A DNA stretch of 64,000 nt, from NCBI GenBank assembly GCA_964410965.1, contig CAYPIY010000001.1, positions 310,001-374,000 of the forward strand, in the 5' to 3' direction. Under the pieces are notes generated by a model. It was not told the origin of the DNA. It saw only the letters and a list, made by a program, of their open reading frames with translations, and did not search any database. The stretch is from JBBIRG01 sp964410965 (GTDB lineage: Bacteria > CLD3 > SB21 > JBBIRG01). Below, piece after piece: positions 25,252 to 33,863 of the stretch (its first letter is position 1; the number at the start of each line of letters is the position of its first letter). A program made the position numbers and the translations under genes.

Positions 25252-28017
25252 ATGAAAAAAGTTATCGCGATCGCCGTCATCGTCATCCTTATCTTTGCCG
25301 GCCTCAGGACCTACGTCGATTTTTATACGGAACTCCTGTGGTTTGAGTCCCTTGGATTTGAAGAAACATTCTGGACCATGTATACCATGGAATATGTCAT
25401 CGGCATCGCATTTTTCATCCTTACAGGAATCCTCTTCTGGCTGAATTATTTTTTCGCCAAACGGGCCGTCCCTGTCGGCGGGGCTGATTTCATGCGGCAA
25501 ATGCCCCTTCCGGCCGCCCGCATGGTCACTCTCTTTTCCATCGGCGGTATTTTATTCATCAATTATCACCTGTCATCCTGGGCGGCAGGAAAATGGATGG
25601 TCATTCTTCAGTACCTCAATGCACAGCCTTTCGGACAAACCGATCCGGTCTTTCAGAATGACATCAGCTTTTACGTGTTTGACCTGCCGTTCTTTCAATG
25701 GATGATCAATTATATTTTTGTCGTTTTGATTTTAATGATTATTGTCACAGCGCTGACGTACATTCTGAGACGGGGCATTCTCTTTCTTCCCACGGGTGTT
25801 ACGGTGGGAACCAGCGCAAAGCGCCATATTCTGGTTCTTTTCAGCATTATTTTTGCGCTTTATATCTGGGATTATTATTACAGCGCCTACAACATGCTCT
25901 ACAATGAACAGGGCGCGGTTTACGGCGCCGGTTATGCGGACGTCAACGCCTCGCTGACCGGTTACCGCATCATGAGCTTCATCGCGGCTCTGGCCTGCGT
26001 ACTGACCGTGATCGGTGCCGTTAAATCCGCGTGGAAGCATCTGGCCGCCTCGGTGATCCTCATGATCAGTTTCGCGATCGCTGTCCTCGGGATTTATCCT
26101 TCGGTCATCCAGAAATTCGTCGTCACGCCGAACGCTCTCGATAAAGAGTCCCCGTTCATCAAAGAAAATATCCTCAGCACGAGAGCGGCATTTCAGCTGG
26201 ACAAAATCACCGAAAAGGATTTCCCCTACCAGCAAAACCTGACGGCCCAGGACATCCGGGACAATCAGATGACGGTCAAGAACATCACGTTGTGGGATTA
26301 CCGCCCGCTGAAGGATTCATACTCCCAGCTTCAGGAAATCCGCCCGTACTACATGTTCAACGACATCGACATCGACCGGTACACGCTGAACAAAGAATAC
26401 AGGCAGGTCATGTTATCGGCCCGTGAACTGAACCTGAACAAGATCTCTAAAGGCGAAAACTGGATCAACCAGACATTCATCTACACGCACGGGCACGGCA
26501 TCGTCATGAGTCCCGTCAACCGGGTCAGCCAGGAGGGCCAGCCGGAATTCTTTATCAAGAACATTCCCCCGGAAAGCACGGTGGACGTAAAACTGGACAG
26601 GCCCGAGATTTATTTCGGCGAGATGCAGGCTGTCGACGATTACATCATCATCAAAACCAGCAAGGAGGAGTTTGACTATCCCATCGGGGAATCGAACCAG
26701 CATACTTTTTATAAGGAAGATACGGGCATCGATATCGGTTCGTTCGGCCGGAAACTCCTTTACGCCATCCGCTTTGGCAAAATGAATATCCTCCTCAACG
26801 ATTATATCCAGGAAGGGAGCAAAGTCGTTTATTACCGAAACATCGCGGAACGCGTAAAACGGATCACCCCTTATCTAAAGTTTGACGCCGATCCATATCT
26901 CGCCATCGCCGACGGCCGCCTGTACTGGATTTACGACGGATTCACGACCACGGATCAGTATCCGTATTCCAAAATGTATTACGAGCCATCCTCCGATCCT
27001 TTCGGCGGAAACTCGTTCAATTATATCCGGAATTCCGTAAAGGTCATCATCGATGCGTACAACGGCCAGACTACCTTCTACAGTTTCCAGCCCGAAAACG
27101 ACCCGCTGATCCGGGTTTACGCCGACATCTTCAAGGGAGTGTTCAAACCGGTCAGCGAAATGCCCGCCTCCCTAAAGGACCACCTTCGTTATCCGCAGGA
27201 TTTGTTCGACATTCAGTCCAAACTGTTCTCCACCTATCATGTCGAGGATGTCAATGTCTTCTTCAACCGCGAAGATATATGGAACATCGCGGAGGAGAAA
27301 TACGGTTCGAATACACAAACCATGGAAAGCTATTACATGATCATGCGGCTTCCGGACGAAGCCCGGGAAGAATTCATGCTGATGATCCCCTACACGCCCA
27401 ACGCCAAAGCGAACATGATCGCGTGGCTGTGTGTCCGCAGCGACGGAGACAATTACGGCAAACTGCTGGTATACCGTTTCCCGAAATCGGAACTTGTCTA
27501 CGGACCCAACCAGGTCGAGGCGCGAATCGATCAGACGCCGGATATTTCCGAAAAACTAAGCCTGTGGAACCAGCAGGGCTCCCGAGTCACCCGGGGAAAC
27601 ATGCTGGTCGTGCCGATTCGCAACTCCCTGCTGTACGTCGAGCCCCTGTACCTGCAGTCCGAACAGAGCAGGATGCCGGAGCTTAAAAAAGTTATTGTCG
27701 CCTATTCCAATTATATCGCGATGGAAGACAACCTGGAACTCGCGCTGGATAAAATTTTCGGAAGCATCGTCAGCACAATCGCCGAAAAACCAACCGGACG
27801 GTCCGACGAGGTCAAATCTGCAGGACTGGACCAGACCTCGCAGAAAGCGCTGATGCAGTCGCTTCGCTCAGTCAAGGAACTCACACGTTCCGCGCTTGAC
27901 AACTACCTGCGTTCCCAGGAATCCGTAAAAAAAGGGAACTGGTCGAAATACGGGGAAGATTTGGAGCGGCTCCGCAAGGACCTTGAAAAATTAAACGAAG
28001 TCAGCAAAGGATTATAA
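25252..28017 (+). CDS. UPF0182 family large membrane protein
   Basis: 921 residues from the chosen ATG. The N-terminal third has about seven membrane helices with the family marker LWFESLGFEETFWTMY and the QPFGQTDPVFQNDISFYVFD block. The rest is a large extracytoplasmic domain (ENILSTRAAFQL, YGNSFNYI-type and FYKEDTGIDIGSFGRKLLYA blocks), ending in a charged helical tail. The function of UPF0182 is not established. The frame is open 38 codons further upstream but overlaps the HEAT gene; GGGAG precedes the ATG at 25252, where the hydrophobic segment begins. Confidence 0.88.
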   Translation: MKKVIAIAVIVILIFAGLRTYVDFYTELLWFESLGFEETFWTMYTMEYVIGIAFFILTGILFWLNYFFAKRAVPVGGADFMRQMPLPAARMVTLFSIGGILFINYHLSSWAAGKWMVILQYLNAQPFGQTDPVFQNDISFYVFDLPFFQWMINYIFVVLILMIIVTALTYILRRGILFLPTGVTVGTSAKRHILVLFSIIFALYIWDYYYSAYNMLYNEQGAVYGAGYADVNASLTGYRIMSFIAALACVLTVIGAVKSAWKHLAASVILMISFAIAVLGIYPSVIQKFVVTPNALDKESPFIKENILSTRAAFQLDKITEKDFPYQQNLTAQDIRDNQMTVKNITLWDYRPLKDSYSQLQEIRPYYMFNDIDIDRYTLNKEYRQVMLSARELNLNKISKGENWINQTFIYTHGHGIVMSPVNRVSQEGQPEFFIKNIPPESTVDVKLDRPEIYFGEMQAVDDYIIIKTSKEEFDYPIGESNQHTFYKEDTGIDIGSFGRKLLYAIRFGKMNILLNDYIQEGSKVVYYRNIAERVKRITPYLKFDADPYLAIADGRLYWIYDGFTTTDQYPYSKMYYEPSSDPFGGNSFNYIRNSVKVIIDAYNGQTTFYSFQPENDPLIRVYADIFKGVFKPVSEMPASLKDHLRYPQDLFDIQSKLFSTYHVEDVNVFFNREDIWNIAEEKYGSNTQTMESYYMIMRLPDEAREEFMLMIPYTPNAKANMIAWLCVRSDGDNYGKLLVYRFPKSELVYGPNQVEARIDQTPDISEKLSLWNQQGSRVTRGNMLVVPIRNSLLYVEPLYLQSEQSRMPELKKVIVAYSNYIAMEDNLELALDKIFGSIVSTIAEKPTGRSDEVKSAGLDQTSQKALMQSLRSVKELTRSALDNYLRSQESVKKGNWSKYGEDLERLRKDLEKLNEVSKGL

Positions 28018-28044
28018 TCAAAACACTAAACCAGGAACGGCGTT

Positions 28045-28773
28045 ATGACCAGTCATACCAGCAATGATGCACGGTCGCCGGGGTATTACAACCGGCGCAA
28101 CGGACTCCTGTGGACCGACAACGATGATGAGGCGTCCGAGCTTGAATTTACCCTGCATACCCTTCTGGGCCTGCGGATCATCACCGCGAAGTCCTTTGAT
28201 GAAGCTGATAAGACCCTTCGGGAAAAACAGATCAGCATTGTCCTGTCCGACGTGAAGATCAATTACGCCAAACCGTGGAAACTCTGCCAGGAAATCAAAT
28301 CAAACGAGCAATTACGCCACATTCCGGTAATCATGCTGCTGGACAAAGAGGACAAAAAAAACCGGACGGCCGCGCTTGACTGGGGCGCCGATGATTTCAT
28401 CCTCCGCCCGTTCGACAACTCGGACATTTACAACCGTATCCGCGCCCAGCTCCGTATTTTCGAACTTCATACCATGGTGGTCAACTCCGAGAGAGAGAAA
28501 GTCATGCTGGAAATGGCCGGAGCCGCCGCTCATGAACTCGCGCAACCCATTACCTCCGCCATGGGACTTATTCAGATCATCCTTGCCAAAAACGAGATGA
28601 ACAACCAGAAATCTGAATTTGACCATGAAATGAAAATGCTGTATGAGTGCCTGCAGCGTATGACGGACGTGATCCATAAAATCCAGCGGATCAGAAAATA
28701 CGAAACCACTCCGTATGCCGGCGCGAAATCGATCATTGACATCAACAAAGCGTCCGACAGCAAAGACCTGTGA
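28045..28773 (+). CDS. Degenerate receiver fused to kinase-like DHp domain
   Basis: 242 residues. The receiver (about 20-135) keeps Asp69 (VLSDVKI) and acidic WTDNDDE. It has lost the conserved Thr (LL at about 98-99) and Lys (Arg121 in ILRPF), so it is probably not a normal phospho-switch. An H-box-like helix follows, AAAHELAQPITSAMG (His163), but there is no ATPase domain. The layout mirrors the 256-residue protein at 22831-23601, on the other side of the HEAT/UPF0182 pair. Its stop overlaps the GTG start of the TldD gene (GTGA). Confidence 0.8.
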   Translation: MTSHTSNDARSPGYYNRRNGLLWTDNDDEASELEFTLHTLLGLRIITAKSFDEADKTLREKQISIVLSDVKINYAKPWKLCQEIKSNEQLRHIPVIMLLDKEDKKNRTAALDWGADDFILRPFDNSDIYNRIRAQLRIFELHTMVVNSEREKVMLEMAGAAAHELAQPITSAMGLIQIILAKNEMNNQKSEFDHEMKMLYECLQRMTDVIHKIQRIRKYETTPYAGAKSIIDINKASDSKDL

Positions 28774-30191
28774 TTCCCTGCGGAAAGCGGCCATTTCACC
28801 GGAACCGGTCGTTCCGGGATTTTAATATCGCTTACCCTGATCCCGGACTTCTGCTGGACCGACTGAATACTGCCCGGAGCCGGAAAGCGGCTTTTTCTGA
28901 ATTGTTCATTGAATCAACCTATCGACTCCGCCTGTCTCTCCAAAATAGTCAGTTCGAAGTTTTAGCCGACGACTTTGACGAAGGTATCGGCCATCGGACG
29001 ATCCATGATCACAAGGAAGAATATTTTTTTGTAAGTCATCTGAACGCAGGGGCCGTTGAGGCCATTGCCCAAATGATTCACAGTCCTCACATGATACATC
29101 TACGGCACGAGTATCCGGCTGAGATGAGCCCTGTTCAGGATGAAACCGGTTTGATTCAACAGGCCATGTCCATGATCCGGACGGCCCATGATCAGGCCTG
29201 GAAACGGGACTGGAAAACGGAAGTCGTCTCGGCTTACTGGGAAGAATCCTGCCGGTCGGTGCGAATCATCAATTCGGAGGGCATGGACATTCAAACCGAA
29301 AAACATCTGGTTACATTGTCCGTTCAGACAGAAGTTAAGGACGGATCAGAGGTTTATGTCGGACATGCTTATACGGGCGGGCTGGTAGCCGGCGGGAAGT
29401 TACCGGAAATGGATCCGGTCCGCATCGGCAAAAACAGCGTGGACAGGGCCCTGCAGAAAATCGGTTCACTGGCCATCCCTGCCGGGGAATATCCCGTCAT
29501 ACTCGCGCCGGGTGCGTGCGGCGTATTCATTCACGAAATCATCGCCCATCAGGCGGAGGCCGACGTATACCTCCGGGGACTTTCTTGTTTCGAAGGAATG
29601 ATCGGGCACAAAATCGCATCTCCGTCCGTCACAATCATAGACGATGGTACTATCCCGGCCGGCAGAGGAACATGCTGTTTCGACGACGAAGGTTTTCCCG
29701 CTCAACGCACATCGATTGTCGAAAACGGAATCTTCAAGGGCCTTCTGCATAACCGCATCACATCTGCGCAGACAGGCACACCTCAAACCGGTTCCGCACG
29801 CCGGGAAAGTTACGTGCATCCTCCCCTTCCAAGGGCAAGCAACACTTTTTTATCTGGCGGGACGGATTCACCCGGCGACCTGATTCGTTCGGCATCCGGG
29901 GGACTGTATATCACTGAAATCACTCATGGCCAGGCTAATCCCCTGACCGGAACTTTCGCTTTCAGGGTAAATGAAAGTTACCTGATACAAAACGGAAAAA
30001 TTTCCAACCCGGCAAGACCGATGACCCTGGCAGGAAATACACGGGATATGATGATGCGTATTGACGGAATAGGAAAAGATCTCATACTGAATACAGTCAC
30101 GGGCTCCTGCGTAAAAGACGGTCAGAGTGTTCCGGTCAGTTCGGGTCAACCGACCATAAGGATCAATAAAATTGCTGTCTATTCTGATTGA
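28770..30191 (+). CDS. TldD/PmbA-family metalloprotease
   Basis: 473 residues of the TldD/TldE family. The zinc-site HExxxH is present (GVFIHEIIAHQAEAD), with DEGFPAQRTSIVENGIFKGL and later RVNESYLIQNG blocks typical of the C-terminal domain. TldD needs a TldE partner to degrade unfolded peptides; only one member is visible here. It starts with GTG overlapping the stop of the receiver gene, a translational-coupling arrangement. The HExxxH suggests the catalytic, TldD-like, subunit. Confidence 0.87.
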   Translation: MIPCGKRPFHRNRSFRDFNIAYPDPGLLLDRLNTARSRKAAFSELFIESTYRLRLSLQNSQFEVLADDFDEGIGHRTIHDHKEEYFFVSHLNAGAVEAIAQMIHSPHMIHLRHEYPAEMSPVQDETGLIQQAMSMIRTAHDQAWKRDWKTEVVSAYWEESCRSVRIINSEGMDIQTEKHLVTLSVQTEVKDGSEVYVGHAYTGGLVAGGKLPEMDPVRIGKNSVDRALQKIGSLAIPAGEYPVILAPGACGVFIHEIIAHQAEADVYLRGLSCFEGMIGHKIASPSVTIIDDGTIPAGRGTCCFDDEGFPAQRTSIVENGIFKGLLHNRITSAQTGTPQTGSARRESYVHPPLPRASNTFLSGGTDSPGDLIRSASGGLYITEITHGQANPLTGTFAFRVNESYLIQNGKISNPARPMTLAGNTRDMMMRIDGIGKDLILNTVTGSCVKDGQSVPVSSGQPTIRINKIAVYSD

Positions 30192-30212
30192 CGGCAAATA
30201 ACCGGTCTTAGA

Positions 30213-30241
30213 TTGTTTTCTTTCTGAAATATATTTATATT
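30213..30241 (+). promoter_or_regulatory. Possible promoter of a small lipoprotein gene
   Basis: TTGTTT and TATATT are 17 bases apart, 43 bases before the ATG at 30284. The -35 match is weak. A CAGGG-ACA-CCCTG hairpin lies in the leader (about 30250-30262). Confidence 0.35.
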
Positions 30242-30283
30242 ACATGAAACAGGGACACCCTGGTAATTGATTCAGGTCAAATC

Positions 30284-30946
30284 ATGAAATGTTTGTGGGT
30301 CCTTTTATTCTCTTTTCTGTATGTCAGCTGCGAATGCTGCCGTCCGGATATCAAATTAGGGAAAAAAGTTCTTGATCCCGCTACCATCGGCTGTCTCCCG
30401 GCCTCCACGGACACTCAATGGACTTATATTAACCAGCGTTACGACACCCTCCGTTTGAAGTGTTATTATTTAAGGGATACATCGTATATTATAGCCGTAG
30501 ATTTCCTTTGCCAAAAAGGATTTGACAGCCAGGTCAAATACTGGAATTGTGAGCACATCGATTACCAATTCATGAAGGATTCCTTCTCGTTTTACGGGGA
30601 AGTAACGGCCCGGACCGATCGACTGACTGTCGACACCATGTTATTTGATTATCTGTACGTCAGCATGAATGGAATGTACATGTACAGGATTACTTCCATG
30701 AGAAACATGGACACAACGAGCCTGGATCCTGATGATTACCGGTATTTAGAGTTTATGAACACCGCAGGCGAAATCGGTTATGTCAGTCTGAACGGAAAAA
30801 TTTTCAGAAATGTTTTTTATGCTACCGCTATGGACACGACCGGCCCGGGAAATGCGCTGAACTGCCGTGAGCTTTATTACTCCAAAGGCACCGGTATCAT
30901 TGGTTTTAAATTGTATAACGGGGATCTCTGGACGCTCGACAGATAA
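30284..30946 (+). CDS. Lipoprotein of unknown function
   Basis: 220 residues. A short signal peptide with lipobox YVSC gives a lipidated Cys at residue 16, followed by further Cys (ECC) near the start. The mature region alternates polar and aromatic residues (DTQWTYINQRYDTLRLKCYY, YVSMNGMYMYRITSM), suggesting a beta-rich domain. I recognise no family. A weak promoter precedes it, it follows the TldD gene by 92 bases, and the next plus-strand gene lies beyond a minus-strand gene, so it is probably monocistronic. Confidence 0.65.
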   Translation: MKCLWVLLFSFLYVSCECCRPDIKLGKKVLDPATIGCLPASTDTQWTYINQRYDTLRLKCYYLRDTSYIIAVDFLCQKGFDSQVKYWNCEHIDYQFMKDSFSFYGEVTARTDRLTVDTMLFDYLYVSMNGMYMYRITSMRNMDTTSLDPDDYRYLEFMNTAGEIGYVSLNGKIFRNVFYATAMDTTGPGNALNCRELYYSKGTGIIGFKLYNGDLWTLDR

Positions 30947-30999
30947 AACGGCACACGATTACGGTATTTTCATGATCCGGCTGAAAGACCTCTTTCAGG

Positions 31000-31596
31000 C
31001 TAGTACAGCATCCCCACTCCCACATCGCTCATCCTGTGTTTTTTGTTCATGATAAACATGATTGAGTAATGATAAGCCGGCATGACGGAAACCGAACGAA
31101 TCCGGAAAGCATAACCGAATCCCGCAAGTACTCCCCAGCCAAAATTGATTTTTTCCGTCCCTTTATCACCTGAAGAGAGTCGAAGACAGGCCGGTCCCAG
31201 GTCTCCGCGGAAAAAAAGTTTATCCCGCTTTTCCGGGTGAATGAAATAATAAAGAACGCTCCCTGAAATCCGGTAATATTCCACCGTGAACCGGTTTCCG
31301 TACCCGGAATAATTATCCACGGACCATCTCATCGTCACCCCCGCAAGCTTATTTCCGTACGGCCAGTATAATCCGATCACATCAATCCCGGCAGGCGTAC
31401 GGGAAACACCGGGCGAACGCCTAAGAATAGAGATCCGGCGCTGAAGATCGTCCGGATACGACGGGAATATATAATTCAGTCCGCTGTAATAATATTTTAT
31501 TTCGTGCCCGGAAGAATCCTGCGGATGGATTTGCGCCGCCTGAAGCATGAATAGTATCACGGCAAGGATTCCCGGAAGCCTGGGATGAGTCATCAT
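31000..31596 (-). CDS. Secreted protein, possibly small outer-membrane beta protein
   Basis: 198 residues. A signal peptide (LAVILFMLQAAQ, cut near IHPQ) is followed by alternating aromatic/polar stretches (KYYYSGLNYIFPSYPDDL, NYSGYGNRFTVEYYRISGSV, INFGWGVLAGFGYAFRIRSV) and a C-terminus ending VGVGMLY. This resembles outer-membrane beta-barrel proteins, whose last strand often ends in an aromatic residue. The family is not recognised. It stands convergent to the lipoprotein gene ending at 30946 and divergent from the hydrolase at 31701. Confidence 0.6.
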   Translation of the reverse strand: MMTHPRLPGILAVILFMLQAAQIHPQDSSGHEIKYYYSGLNYIFPSYPDDLQRRISILRRSPGVSRTPAGIDVIGLYWPYGNKLAGVTMRWSVDNYSGYGNRFTVEYYRISGSVLYYFIHPEKRDKLFFRGDLGPACLRLSSGDKGTEKINFGWGVLAGFGYAFRIRSVSVMPAYHYSIMFIMNKKHRMSDVGVGMLY

Positions 31597-31651
31597 TCCT
31601 TTTCTCTGCAGTTACATCATAAAGTAAGAAATATCATTTTGAAGATCAATC

Positions 31652-31680
31652 TTGTTAATAATTAATTTTTTCGGTATCCT
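31652..31680 (+). promoter_or_regulatory. Possible promoter of the lipoprotein hydrolase gene
   Basis: TTGTTA and TATCCT are separated by 17 bases, 21 bases before the ATG at 31701. Four of six bases match the consensus in each box, so this is only a candidate. Confidence 0.3.
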
Positions 31681-31700
31681 TTTAGCGGGAAAAAACCAAC

Positions 31701-32432
31701 ATGAAAAAACTTTTTCCGCTCATAACCTTCATTCTTATATTTTCATCCTGCGGCGATGATTTTCCCGAAATGATACTGAATCCGGATGACCTCGCCGCGA
31801 TATCTCTTACCCCGGGTTATCATAACATCAATCTGAACGCAACTGATGGCTTCACCCGGCAACTCTGTATATGGGTACCGGCAGCTGCGGACAGCCACGA
31901 CGTTCCTCTTGTGCTGGCTCTTCACTGGGCGGCGAATCAGTCCCTGTTCAGGAGCGAACCTTATCTCCGGTATTTCGTCCAGCCCTCACTTGAACAACTG
32001 AACGCTATCATTATCGCACCGGATCTGCCGGCAGACAACTGGCTGGAGAGCCGAACCGAAGATTATGTCATTTCATTGCTGACAATTATAAAAGAAGTCT
32101 GGCCGGTTGATCCACAACGTATCATCGTTACGGGTTATAGCTTGGGCGGTATCGGTACATGGCACTTTGCCGATAAATACCCTGAACTATTCTGCGCGGC
32201 GATTCCTGTGGCTTCCCAGCCTGTCGGATTCCTGACGGGCAAAGTACCTCATTACATCATTCAGGGAAAGCGGGACGAATCATTCGGATACGCCGATGTG
32301 CAGACGGCCTACAATGTCATGAAATCAAAAAAGCGGAACGTCCGGCTGAAACTCGTTGATCTCAGTCATTCCCAGACCAGCGCATACATAATTCATGTGC
32401 AGGAAAGCATTGAATGGATCAATAGATTATAA
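31701..32432 (+). CDS. Lipoprotein alpha/beta hydrolase (esterase/PHB-depolymerase-like)
   Basis: 243 residues. A signal peptide with lipobox FSSC (Cys17) indicates lipid anchoring. The alpha/beta-hydrolase core shows an oxyanion-type LALHWAANQS, the nucleophile elbow GYSLGG (Ser), an acid in GKRDESFGYAD and a candidate catalytic His in LVDLSHSQT. The overall pattern resembles secreted esterases of the PHB-depolymerase or phospholipase/carboxylesterase type. The natural substrate is unknown. A T-rich run follows the stop codon. Confidence 0.8.
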   Translation: MKKLFPLITFILIFSSCGDDFPEMILNPDDLAAISLTPGYHNINLNATDGFTRQLCIWVPAAADSHDVPLVLALHWAANQSLFRSEPYLRYFVQPSLEQLNAIIIAPDLPADNWLESRTEDYVISLLTIIKEVWPVDPQRIIVTGYSLGGIGTWHFADKYPELFCAAIPVASQPVGFLTGKVPHYIIQGKRDESFGYADVQTAYNVMKSKKRNVRLKLVDLSHSQTSAYIIHVQESIEWINRL

Positions 32433-32774
32433 CATCGTTCTGCGATTAACGTTTTTTTTCATTATTCCTGTAAATTCCGTATATTATTAATGTTTATCTT
32501 AGATTATTCTTTGAATCTTTTATCACTTATGTTCAGATAATTTCATGACAAACCGATTTTGAATTCGAATATTTTCATATAAATAACGAATTATAAAAAA
32601 GTTATATTTATCTTAGCATTTTAATAAAAAAACTTGAAATCACTTTAAAAAATTATTAACTTGTTATTAACATGTGCCTATGTTCAGCATTTTTCAGAGT
32701 TTACATCGGTTCATTTTATTCAGCATCTTTGTGAACCGGCATTATCAGTTTCACTCTACCGGAGGAATTAAATA
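32433..32774. other. 342-base AT-rich spacer with short direct repeats
   Basis: No gene is visible. A weak stem followed by a run of eight T's (about 32435-32460) could end the hydrolase transcript. Farther on, TTATTAAC occurs twice, 11 bases apart (32653-32660 and 32664-32671), on one helical face. TTTATCTTAG occurs twice (near 32494 and 32627). GGAGG lies before the ATG at 32775. The region probably contains the nrnA promoter, but no strong match was found. Confidence 0.5.
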
Positions 32775-33785
32775 ATGAATGCATCGGAAAAAAAGATTTC
32801 CGCTATCGTTAAAATCCTGAAACAGGCGAAATCAGTTCTTTTGACAACTCATGTGAATCCGGACGGCGACGGACTCGGAAGCGAAGCCGCGATGACGTAT
32901 GTCCTGAAAAGGATGAAGAAAAAAGTTACCGTGATCAACACCAGTGAAACGCCGCGCCAGTATCAGTTTCTGAATGAAGGCAGCATGTTTCAAACGTACG
33001 ATGCCGAAAAACATGACAAAGTATTGATGAAAGCCGATGTCATTCTTGTGCTGGACATCAGCGTATCGAAAAGACTGGCGCGGATGCAGCAGGCCGTGCT
33101 TGAATCCCCCGCCGTTAAAATATGCATCGATCACCATCTTGACAATGACGGATTCGCCGCACATACCTGGGCCGACGAGAAGGCTCCGGCCACCTGCGAA
33201 ATGGTCTATCATCTGATCAAAAAACACTTCAAAGCCAAAATCGATGCCAAAATCGCACGCGCCCTGTACACGGGACTCATCACCGACACCGGTAATTTCC
33301 GTTTCAATTCTACCCGTCCCGACACTTTGATCATCGGCGCGGAACTCCTGAAACTGGGCGTAAAACCGAACGACATTTATTCAAATGTATTTGAACAGGG
33401 CAGCATCAACACCATCAAGCTTCTGGGGCTACTGCTGGAAAGGATGAAAGGCGAATGCTCCGACCAGTTTCACTGGACGTATCTGATGCAGGATGATTTC
33501 CGTAAAACCCATACCCAGCCGAGCGATACCGAAGGGTATGTGGATTACACGCTGAAACTTGAGCATTCCCGCATGGGCGTCTTTTTTTACGAAACGCAGG
33601 AAGGATTTACGAAAGTCAGCCTGCGCGCCAAGGGAAATGTCAATGTGCAGGCCTTCGCCAAACGCTACAGCGGCGGCGGGCATTTCAGTGCGTCGGGAAT
33701 ATTAATTAAAGAACCCTTTATGCCGGCGATGCAAAAAATAGTCAGTGAACTGATCGAATATTTCAATACGAATTATTCAAAATAA
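32775..33785 (+). CDS. nrnA: DHH-family phosphoesterase (NrnA-like oligoribonuclease / pAp phosphatase)
   Basis: 336 residues. The DHH domain is complete: THVNPDGDGLGSE (metal ligands), VLDIS, CIDHHLDN (the DHH motif) and TDTGNFRFNST. The DHHA1 domain ends with FAKRYSGGGHFSASG. Members of this size hydrolyse short RNA oligonucleotides and 3'-phosphoadenosine 5'-phosphate in the cytoplasm. GGAGGAAT before the ATG is a strong ribosome binding site. The leucyl aminopeptidase gene follows 78 bases later. Substrate preference cannot be read from sequence alone. Confidence 0.9.
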   Translation: MNASEKKISAIVKILKQAKSVLLTTHVNPDGDGLGSEAAMTYVLKRMKKKVTVINTSETPRQYQFLNEGSMFQTYDAEKHDKVLMKADVILVLDISVSKRLARMQQAVLESPAVKICIDHHLDNDGFAAHTWADEKAPATCEMVYHLIKKHFKAKIDAKIARALYTGLITDTGNFRFNSTRPDTLIIGAELLKLGVKPNDIYSNVFEQGSINTIKLLGLLLERMKGECSDQFHWTYLMQDDFRKTHTQPSDTEGYVDYTLKLEHSRMGVFFYETQEGFTKVSLRAKGNVNVQAFAKRYSGGGHFSASGILIKEPFMPAMQKIVSELIEYFNTNYSK

Positions 33786-33863
33786 CTTGACGGACAGCCG
33801 GTTTCATTCGGACATTTATTTTTTTACATCGTTTATTTCCCTGCGATTCATAATCTCTGAGCT

